Source of the DNA: an uncultured Parabacteroides sp.
GTDB lineage: Bacteria; Bacteroidota; Bacteroidia; Bacteroidales; Tannerellaceae
Direction of reading: 5' to 3'
Assembly (NCBI GenBank): GCA_900552415.1
Contig: USAD01000152.1
Location: forward strand, 1 to 7,021
Length of the DNA stretch: 7,021 nt
The notes below the pieces were generated by a model that saw nothing but the letters and a program-made list of their open reading frames with translations, made no database searches and was not told the origin of the DNA. Of this stretch, positions 1 through 5,225 are shown one piece after another. The position numbers and the translations under genes are program-made. Each line of letters begins with the position of its first letter. Within the stretch, counting starts at the first letter, position 1.

Positions 1-1125
1 CGCGAGGAGCGCGACGACAGGGAGGCCTACCGGAGCGAGATCGACATGGACAACCGGCGGACGGTCTACAGCCTGGAGGGCAATTACGACCTCGCGTGGC
101 CCGGGAGGCTGGCGCTCGACATCGGCCTGAACGCCTACTACCAGCAGGCGGAGATCCGGGAGCTGGCGACGGCGCCATTCAGGTACAGGGAGGGCCGGGA
201 ATACCTCTACGGCGCCTTGAGGAGCCTGGGGAAGGGGAACCTCTCCTACAGCGCCTCGCTCGGCCTCGACATCGTGGAGCGAAGCGCCTCGGGCGTGAGG
301 AAGGCCTACGTCAACGTGCTGCCCTCGCTGAGCCTCGCCTACAAGGTGCACAAGGGAGGATCGGTCAGGCTCTCGCTCAGCCGGCAACGCGTCTCGCCCG
401 GCCTGGGCTACCTGAACCCGCTGAACACCTCTACGGACAGCCTCTACGTGACCGTGGGAAACCCCTACCTGTCCCCCTCGCTAAGCAACCGGGCGGTCCT
501 CTCCTATTCCTGGAGCGGGTCGCCGATATACCTGCAGCCCTCCCTCAGCTACACCTACGAGCAGGACCGCGTCACGCCCTACGGCCGGCTGGATGGCGAC
601 GTCTATACGAGGAGCTACCGCAACACGGGGCACGCGCACCTTTTCCGGGCGAGCCTGACCGCCCGCCTCAACCTCGGCAAGTACGGCAACATCAACGTCA
701 CGCCGTTCCTCAGCAAGCAGGAGTTTCCCGGCATGGCGTTCAACGGGCGGGCGTGGGGCGTGAACGGGAACGCCTACCTGTCGTACAAGCGGGTCTACCT
801 GAACGGGATGCTCAAATACACCAATTACCAATATACCCAGATCTCACGGACGCGATCGGGACCTATGGTCGACCTGGAGATCGGCTGGATGCTCCCGAAA
901 GGCTGGACGCTGTCGGCCTCCATCCGCGACAACATGCACTACTACCGCGTCTGGACCATCGACGGCGACTACCGTGCCTACGAGGAAACCATTTTCAAGG
1001 ATCGCCGCTGGACCCCGATGGTCGGCCTGTCCTATTACTTCCGCAACAAGGCGAAAGTGAAATACCGAGACAAGAAAAAGCTGTACGACAACGAGAGCGA
1101 CTCGTTCAAGCTGGAGGTGAATTAG
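1..1125 (+). CDS. Outer-membrane beta-barrel receptor, C-terminal part (TonB-dependent receptor-like, OMP_b-brl_3 type)
   Basis: This is the 3' part of a gene that starts before the window. The frame is open from base 1, 374 residues are visible, and the stop is TAG at 1123-1125. The ATG at 46 is internal and is not the true start. The protein shows alternating aromatic and polar beta-strand segments throughout. A block at about 360-500 has the pattern S-x-S-R, then LNP, then GNPYLSPS, then LSYSW, which is typical of the C-terminal barrel of Bacteroidota TonB-receptor-like proteins of the OMP_b-brl_3 family. The last barrel strand appears to end at GLSYYF (F at 1039-1041). A charged tail of 27 residues rich in Lys, Arg, Asp and Glu follows. 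Signal peptide, carboxypeptidase-regulatory-like domain and plug would lie upstream, outside the window. Likely role: an outer-membrane transporter or receptor; the substrate cannot be read from this part. GC is clearly higher than in the genes to the right. I am confident of the barrel and less so of TonB dependence. Confidence 0.8.
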   Translation, partial: REERDDREAYRSEIDMDNRRTVYSLEGNYDLAWPGRLALDIGLNAYYQQAEIRELATAPFRYREGREYLYGALRSLGKGNLSYSASLGLDIVERSASGVRKAYVNVLPSLSLAYKVHKGGSVRLSLSRQRVSPGLGYLNPLNTSTDSLYVTVGNPYLSPSLSNRAVLSYSWSGSPIYLQPSLSYTYEQDRVTPYGRLDGDVYTRSYRNTGHAHLFRASLTARLNLGKYGNINVTPFLSKQEFPGMAFNGRAWGVNGNAYLSYKRVYLNGMLKYTNYQYTQISRTRSGPMVDLEIGWMLPKGWTLSASIRDNMHYYRVWTIDGDYRAYEETIFKDRRWTPMVGLSYYFRNKAKVKYRDKKKLYDNESDSFKLEVN

Positions 1126-1139
1126 GATGACACAATCAC

Positions 1140-1160
1140 GGACGCTCCTGGGGAGCGTCC
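1140..1160 (+). terminator. Perfect 9-bp hairpin after the receptor gene, possible terminator
   Basis: GGACGCTCC (1140-1148) and GGAGCGTCC (1152-1160) form a perfect GC-rich stem with a 3-nt loop, starting 14 nt after the receptor stop codon. No T tract follows on either strand, so it is not a canonical intrinsic terminator. It could instead be a 3'-end stabiliser or a copy of a dispersed palindromic element. The 45 nt from 1167 to 1211 hold no G on the + strand, which could suit Rho loading, but C content is modest. Confidence 0.45.
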
Positions 1161-1310
1161 CTACAGACAAACAAACCTACATACATATATACAAACAAAA
1201 CAAATAAAACAGGCGAACAAAAAAAATCACGATCCGGGCGTTTTATCATGCAGCATTTTCGGGGTAACCCTCATCTATTCAAATACAAACACCATTAAAA
1301 TCATTCCATC
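1161..1310. other. A-rich intergenic spacer, no gene seen
   Basis: This is the A/C-rich, G-poor stretch between the receptor hairpin and the lipoprotein start. It includes CAAA/ACAT-like low-complexity sequence at about 1167-1211 and a run of eight A at about 1219-1226. A 16-codon ATG frame at 1249 has no support as a gene. No TAnnTTTG -7 box was found on the + strand, so the promoter of the lipoprotein gene could not be placed. Confidence 0.5.
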
Positions 1311-1709
1311 ATGAAAACAAGAAAACTATTGGCGATGCTCCCATTGATCGCCGTCCTGGGAGCCTGTAACGACGATCTGGAGATCGCGAACGGCGAGGTA
1401 ACAATCAAAGTCAATGACAACGGGATCACCAGCCCCCAATGGCTGGTCGAGGTAGTCGACTCGGTGGCCCATACCTATCAAAAAAGTCCCAGCACAGGTG
1501 AATACCTCTATCCACAAGTGTATATCAAAAAATATGAATCGAAAGAGTATATCCTGATTAGCGATTATTTGAATTCATGCCTCACCTGCGGCAACCTGAT
1601 CTTCACGCCACAAGGCGAACCTGTCCTGCCCGAAGAGGGCAATAACGACAGCCTTTATGAGCGGATCCGAACACAAGGAGAAAGCCAAAAAGTTTGGAGT
1701 CCGTTCTAA
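1311..1709 (+). CDS. Small predicted lipoprotein of unknown function with a CxxC motif
   Basis: The gene encodes 132 residues. The N-terminus has a basic n-region (KTRK), a hydrophobic core and the lipobox LGAC at residues 16-19, so Cys19 is the predicted lipidation site. The residues right after it are N-D-D-L-E, resembling the acidic lipoprotein export signal that sends Bacteroidota lipoproteins to the cell surface, so surface display is plausible. The mature part holds short beta-like segments, a CLTC motif at residues 90-93 followed by GNLIFTPQGEP, and a polar C-terminus ending in WSPF. I do not recognise the family with confidence; the layout (K/R-Y-x-x-K-x-Y, then a Cys-containing segment, then a G-x-P turn) loosely recalls small Bacteroidota DUF lipoproteins such as DUF6970. 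It lies 185 nt downstream of the receptor gene and converges on the amidase gene. No Shine-Dalgarno site precedes the ATG, as is usual in this phylum. Confidence 0.75.
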   Translation: MKTRKLLAMLPLIAVLGACNDDLEIANGEVTIKVNDNGITSPQWLVEVVDSVAHTYQKSPSTGEYLYPQVYIKKYESKEYILISDYLNSCLTCGNLIFTPQGEPVLPEEGNNDSLYERIRTQGESQKVWSPF

Positions 1710-1724
1710 AACGTTTCGGTCTGA

Positions 1725-1743
1725 CATCCTCCGCATGAGGATG
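1725..1743. terminator. Hairpin between convergent genes, possible bidirectional terminator
   Basis: CATCCTC (1725-1731) and GAGGATG (1737-1743) form a 7-bp stem with a 5-nt loop in the 59-nt gap between the lipoprotein stop (1709) and the amidase stop (1769). Neither strand has a clear T tract after the stem, so the support is position plus stem only. Confidence 0.4.
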
Positions 1744-1768
1744 CGCAAAAAGCGGTGAAGCACGCGGA

Positions 1769-2563
1769 TCAATCCCCGATCATCACGATCTGGATCGCCT
1801 CCTGATGATCGGGACAACTGCCAACAACCTCGCCGGATGGCGATACCAACCGGCTGCCACCCCGGTAGATGAGACCGGCGGGATCGCTTCCGGCGCAATT
1901 CACCCCGATAATCCAGGCGGCGTTCTCCATCGCCCGCTCACGCAAGAGACGCTCCCAATCCTCGTGGCGCGACTCGGGCCAGTTGGCGATGTAGAGGGCC
2001 GCGTCGTAAGCCCCATCGTTGCGGCTCCACTCCGGGAAACGCAGGTCGTAGCAGATGAAAGTCGCCAGACGCCAGCCCTTATAGGAGAGGATCACCCGAC
2101 GGTCGCCCGGCGAGAAACTGCCCCGCTTGAAACAATTATGCTTGTCGTAATGCAGGCACTCGCCATCCGGATAAGCGGCCAGCAAACGATTATAATACTT
2201 GCCTTCCGAACGATAGATCGTCGAGCCCACGACCAACGCGCCCGATCGCCTTGCCCAAAGGATCATCGAATCCCTCACCTCCACGAAACGGTCGGCCACC
2301 CGCTCCTTCTGGTCGATGGCCTCGCCCGCGTCACGTTTCCGCATCTCGCAACCCGAGACAAACAATTCCGGGAACACGATCACGTCAGCTCCCTCGCAAG
2401 CCGCCACACGCCCGGCGAACCGGGTCAGATTCGCGTCCACGTCGCCCCAAGCCAGGCTCGCCTGCACCAGCGCGACCCGCAAGTTTCCCTTATCCGCCGC
2501 GCCGACCGACAGCCCCCATATCGGGAGCGACATCAATAACCCCATCAAGAACGTTCTTATCAT
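1769..2563 (-). CDS. Exported omega-amidase-like carbon-nitrogen hydrolase (nitrilase superfamily, YafV/Nit2 branch)
   Basis: The chosen start at 2563 gives 264 residues. It has an AAGGAGGG ribosome site 6 nt upstream and begins a hydrophobic signal peptide, whereas the longer frame from 2611 would overlap the preceding gene. The nitrilase triad is visible: Glu66 in FPELFVSG, Lys141 in HYDKHNCF and Cys171 in FICYDLRFPEWSRN. The motif around Cys171, the later ANWPESR...W..LL..RA.EN block and the Y-R-G-G-S-R segment match the YafV/omega-amidase branch, whose members hydrolyse omega-monoamides of dicarboxylates such as alpha-ketoglutaramate and succinamate to the dicarboxylate plus ammonia. Residues 1-22 look like a signal peptide (possible cleavage at VGA/AD), whereas YafV and Nit2 are cytosolic. 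The C-terminus stops soon after the final strand (EAIQIV), lacking about 20 residues of the YafV tail. It is the last gene of the porin operon, 25 nt after the second porin. The fold is certain; the substrate is inferred. Confidence 0.88.
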   Translation of the reverse strand: MIRTFLMGLLMSLPIWGLSVGAADKGNLRVALVQASLAWGDVDANLTRFAGRVAACEGADVIVFPELFVSGCEMRKRDAGEAIDQKERVADRFVEVRDSMILWARRSGALVVGSTIYRSEGKYYNRLLAAYPDGECLHYDKHNCFKRGSFSPGDRRVILSYKGWRLATFICYDLRFPEWSRNDGAYDAALYIANWPESRHEDWERLLRERAMENAAWIIGVNCAGSDPAGLIYRGGSRLVSPSGEVVGSCPDHQEAIQIVMIGD

Positions 2564-2569
2564 CTTAAT

Positions 2570-2577
2570 CCCTCCTT
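2570..2577 (-). promoter_or_regulatory. Strong Shine-Dalgarno site that sets the amidase start
   Basis: On the - strand AAGGAGGG lies 6 nt before the ATG at 2563. It is a near-complete match to the anti-Shine-Dalgarno sequence, which is uncommon in Bacteroidota. It favours the 2563 start over the upstream in-frame ATG at 2611. Confidence 0.75.
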
Positions 2578-2588
2578 GTTGTCTCAAA

Positions 2589-3824
2589 TTAAAAATAATA
2601 GATCGCAACACCCAAAATCCGGTGGTTCGTCACGGAATGGGTTGCCGAGACACGCCCGCCATCCGCGTAATCAACATCCCCATACCAAGCGATCGACGGG
2701 CTATACTCCGCCCCAAGACGCCAATGCGGCAGGTTGTAAGAAAGTTGGACATTGGTCGTGAAAAGCTGGTCCACATTCAGGCCCAAGCCATAAGTCTCGC
2801 CCGTCAACACCTCACCCGCGCCCAGGTTCTTCAGGTAACCGAAGAAAAGTCCCGGCCGCCATTTCCCCTCATGAAGCAGGCTCAGCCATGAGGTCGAGAA
2901 GAGATAGGGCGAATAATCACGCTCGCCCGTCACCGGATCGGTAGCGGTAACGCCATAACCACCCAACATACAAGTATGAGCCAGGTTATTGGCCAAAAGG
3001 GTCTTGCCCGAGAGACTCCAGCCATCACCGATTGCGTAGCGGAAATGGAACTCGCCGGAGAGGCTGTTCACCCGTTCGTTTACCTTATAAGTCGCTCCCT
3101 CCACCGTCGAGCTCACACGGGGCTTGATGGAGAGGAAATCGATGCCGGCCCCAAGTTGCCAGTCGCCGACATGATAATCGACCCCGGCGAACAACTCGGG
3201 CACGCAGCTGTTCTTGATGTATTCCTCACTCTTCCCGTTCGGACCGGTCGAGAGATATTGCAATTGCCAAATCAGGGCACCCTGAAAATCCCATGGCCCA
3301 TTCATATAACGGTAACGAAGCTGCGGACTGCGGTTGAATGGATTGAAAGGTGCGCCGGTCGAGAGGTTCAACATCTTCGGATGAATGTCGTGAAACAGGG
3401 GATGCCACGTCTGGCCAATCAGGACCGACGACTTACCCCAATCGAGGTTCACGTAGGCATGGCGGATACGCAAGACCGCCCAGTTGCTGCCGGAGCCACG
3501 GAAATCGGCCTCCAACTTCATCGAGGTCTCCGCCGAACCAACCTTGGGTCCCGTCACGTCGAGCCCCAAACGGGAATAGAGCAGATAGAAGCTGCCATTG
3601 GGTGTCGCATTGAGATCCTGCCCGTTCTCATCGGGCGCGATATCTTTCGGGAAGAGATGGAAGAGGCCGTCAACGATCTCGTCGTTCGCCCTCGAGTTGT
3701 AAAACAGGTCGCCTCGCACCTGCCCATAAAACTTATAGGTAAAGTTCTTCTTTTGCGCCACGGCGCCCATCACGAGCAACACGAGGCAGCCCACAATCAT
3801 CATTCCCTGTCTTTTCCGCTTCAT
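2589..3824 (-). CDS. DcaP-like outer-membrane porin, second copy
   Basis: The gene encodes 411 residues. A signal peptide covers about residues 1-23 (basic MKRKRQ, hydrophobic core, AVA before Gln24). The mature protein starts with FTYKFYGQVRGDLFYNSRAN and ends in IYYF; a terminal aromatic residue is the usual signal for outer-membrane barrel insertion. DcaP-like features follow in order: SRLGLDVTGPKVG (84-96), the acidic strand LEADFRG, LRIRHAYVNLDWG (118-130), GQTWHPLF (137-144) and RSPQLRYR (165-172). The DcaP family forms trimeric outer-membrane channels; the Acinetobacter member is linked to dicarboxylate uptake. The protein is collinear with the upstream paralogue along its whole length and looks about half identical by eye. 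The gene lies 19 nt after that paralogue's stop and 25 nt before the amidase start, so the three are probably co-transcribed. Databases may list such proteins only as hypothetical; the channel substrate is unknown. Confidence 0.8.
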   Translation of the reverse strand: MKRKRQGMMIVGCLVLLVMGAVAQKKNFTYKFYGQVRGDLFYNSRANDEIVDGLFHLFPKDIAPDENGQDLNATPNGSFYLLYSRLGLDVTGPKVGSAETSMKLEADFRGSGSNWAVLRIRHAYVNLDWGKSSVLIGQTWHPLFHDIHPKMLNLSTGAPFNPFNRSPQLRYRYMNGPWDFQGALIWQLQYLSTGPNGKSEEYIKNSCVPELFAGVDYHVGDWQLGAGIDFLSIKPRVSSTVEGATYKVNERVNSLSGEFHFRYAIGDGWSLSGKTLLANNLAHTCMLGGYGVTATDPVTGERDYSPYLFSTSWLSLLHEGKWRPGLFFGYLKNLGAGEVLTGETYGLGLNVDQLFTTNVQLSYNLPHWRLGAEYSPSIAWYGDVDYADGGRVSATHSVTNHRILGVAIYYF

Positions 3825-3843
3825 ATTCCTGTTTATAGCGTTT

Positions 3844-5070
3844 TTAAAAATAATACATCATCAGGCCCAAGATCCGGTGATTCGTCACGGCATAGGTTTG
3901 CCCGACACGGCCCGTCGCCAAGTCGTTGGTCCCATACAGGGCAGTCGCCGGGCAATACTCGAACCCGAATTGCCAATGCGGCAAGTTATAGGAGAGATTC
4001 ACATTGACCGTCACGAGCTGGTCGATATCCAGCCCCATACCATAGACCTTGTCGGCCGAGACCAAAGGACTGTCCGTCCCCAGATTCTTCGTATAGCCCA
4101 AGAAAAAAGCCGCCTTCCATTTGGATCCGTAAGTCAGGTTCACCCACGACGTCGATTGACGGAAAGGCGTATATCCCTGCTCGCCTGTCGCCGGGTCGAT
4201 CGAGCTGACCCCGTAGCCTCCCAGCATCGCCACCTGATCCAAGGCAGAAGCCCAAAAACTTTTAGCGGCGAAAGTAAAGTTTTTTCCCTGATATTTCAAG
4301 TGCGCCTCACAAGAAAAGGTCGTCATTCGCTCATTTACACGATAAGTCTCGCCCTCCAAAGTGGAACTGGTCCGGGGTTTGAGGGAGATCACGTGAACAC
4401 CGGCGCCCCACAACCACGGTCCGGAAGGGACGACATCAACCCCCAAAAAGCCCTCCGGCACGCAACTGTTCTTGATGTAATCCTCACTCATACCCATCGG
4501 TCCATTGGAAAGATATTGCAATTGCCAAACCAATGCGGCACTCAGTTGAGCTTTCCCAAATTTTTGACGAAAACGCAGTTGCGGACTCCGGTTGAACGGC
4601 TGGTAGGGCGCTCCGGTCGAAAGGTTTAGCACGTCGGGCACGACAGCCCCAAAAAGCGGATGCCACGTGACGCCCACCAACAGGTCCGAACGCCCCCAAT
4701 CGAGGGAAACGTAGGCTTGGCGAAGCCGCAACATCGTATGGCTGCCGGAAAAACCGCCGAAATCGGTCTCGATCTTCGCCGCGGTCCGTGCCTTACCGAC
4801 ATTTGGCCCGGTCACGTCGAGTCCCAGCCGAGAAGTAAAAGTATAGAAACTGCCATTAGGTGTCGCGTTCAAGTCCTTCCCGTTCGCGTCGGGCGACTTA
4901 CCTAACGGATAGAGATAGAAATTACCGTCGATCGGTGCCATATTGGCCCGGGAATTATAGAACAAATCTCCTCTTACAAATCCATAGAACTTGTAAGTAA
5001 AATCCCCCTTTTGTGCTCTCATCGGAAAGAAGGTTAACAAAGCAATGAGCAACAAGATACTCTTTTTCAT
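3844..5070 (-). CDS. DcaP-like outer-membrane porin, first gene of the operon
   Basis: The gene encodes 408 residues from the ATG at 5070. The reading frame stays open 80 codons further upstream, but that extension would run through the promoter region and into the divergent trpB, and only the 5070 start gives a signal peptide (MKKSILLLIALLTFFPMRA, mature N-terminus near Gln20). The same landmarks as in the next gene are present: FTYKFYGFVRGDLFYNSRAN (24-43), SRLGLDVTGPNVG (80-92), IETDFGG (100-106), LRLRQAYVSLDWG (114-126), VTWHPLF (134-140), RSPQLRFR (161-168), LGGYGV (283-288) and a C-terminal MMYYF. The glycine- and aromatic-rich beta pattern and terminal Phe support an outer-membrane barrel of the DcaP-like type. 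It is the promoter-proximal gene of a leftward operon with a second porin and an exported amidase, and it is transcribed away from trpB. The channel substrate cannot be read from the sequence; small acids or amides are an inference from the family and the amidase. Confidence 0.82.
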   Translation of the reverse strand: MKKSILLLIALLTFFPMRAQKGDFTYKFYGFVRGDLFYNSRANMAPIDGNFYLYPLGKSPDANGKDLNATPNGSFYTFTSRLGLDVTGPNVGKARTAAKIETDFGGFSGSHTMLRLRQAYVSLDWGRSDLLVGVTWHPLFGAVVPDVLNLSTGAPYQPFNRSPQLRFRQKFGKAQLSAALVWQLQYLSNGPMGMSEDYIKNSCVPEGFLGVDVVPSGPWLWGAGVHVISLKPRTSSTLEGETYRVNERMTTFSCEAHLKYQGKNFTFAAKSFWASALDQVAMLGGYGVSSIDPATGEQGYTPFRQSTSWVNLTYGSKWKAAFFLGYTKNLGTDSPLVSADKVYGMGLDIDQLVTVNVNLSYNLPHWQFGFEYCPATALYGTNDLATGRVGQTYAVTNHRILGLMMYYF

Positions 5071-5105
5071 TTTTAGACGAATTATAGATATTAGATTATA
5101 GGGGC

Positions 5106-5140
5106 CAAAGATAGAGAATTCCATGAAATTAACTTGAAAA
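5106..5140 (-). promoter_or_regulatory. Bacteroidota-type promoter of the porin-amidase operon
   Basis: On the - strand TATCTTTG (5113 to 5106) matches the Bacteroidota -7 consensus TAnnTTTG exactly. A T-rich stretch with TTTTTTC at about 5136-5142 lies about 22 nt upstream, where the weaker -33 TTTG box is expected. This predicts transcription starting near 5099 and a leader of about 30 nt before the ATG at 5070. Confidence 0.65.
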
Positions 5141-5164
5141 AATGAAATATTATTCGTTCCTTTG
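5133..5164 (+). promoter_or_regulatory. Candidate promoter for trpB, overlapping the divergent one
   Basis: CTTG (5133-5136) and TTCCTTTG (5157-5164) are separated by 20 nt and each differs by one base from the -33 TTTG and -7 TAnnTTTG boxes. The start of transcription would be near 5171, giving a leader of about 55 nt. The -7 candidate lies in the left arm of the inverted repeat at 5157-5192, and the -33 candidate overlaps the -33 region of the porin promoter. Confidence 0.4.
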
Positions 5165-5192
5165 CTTCCAACTTGTAAGCAAGCGAAAGGAA
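5157..5192. repeat. 11-bp inverted repeat with one bulged base in the divergent promoter region
   Basis: TTCCTTTGCTT (5157-5167) pairs with AAGC (5181-5184) and AAAGGAA (5186-5192), with only G5185 unpaired and a 13-nt loop. An overlapping alternative pairs TTGCTT (5162-5167) with AAGCAA (5177-5182). It ends 33 nt before the trpB start. It could be an operator for a dimeric regulator or a hairpin in the trpB leader RNA. The left arm is pyrimidine-rich and the right arm purine-rich. Confidence 0.6.
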
Positions 5193-5225
5193 TTTGATCG
5201 ACATTTGTAAACACGACATAAAAAG

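Noticed and set aside
96..1130. 344-codon open frame on the + strand inside the receptor gene
   Set aside because: It is an out-of-frame shadow caused by high GC. Its product is rich in Arg, Pro and Gly with no domain pattern, while the other frame gives a clear beta-barrel.
1249..1299. 16-codon ATG frame before the lipoprotein gene
   Set aside because: It is too short, with no ribosome site, conserved motif or promoter to support it.
1575..1898. 107-codon - strand frame across the convergent gap
   Set aside because: It overlaps the amidase in another frame and the lipoprotein antisense, is rich in Arg and Ser, and shows no family pattern. I also considered it as a frameshifted amidase tail, but it does not resemble one.
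3786..3797. Lipobox-like I-V-G-C at residues 10-13 of the second porin
   Set aside because: The hydrophobic segment before the Cys is too short for a lipoprotein signal, and a normal signal-peptidase site (AVA before Gln24) follows. The protein is a barrel.
2976..4007. 343-codon + strand frame antisense to the porin genes
   Set aside because: It spans two porin genes and their gap, has no recognisable motifs, and the paralogous - strand frames are conserved with each other.
5142..5210. 22-codon frame before trpB as a leader peptide for attenuation
   Set aside because: It contains no Trp codon, and its start would lie upstream of the likely trpB transcription start.
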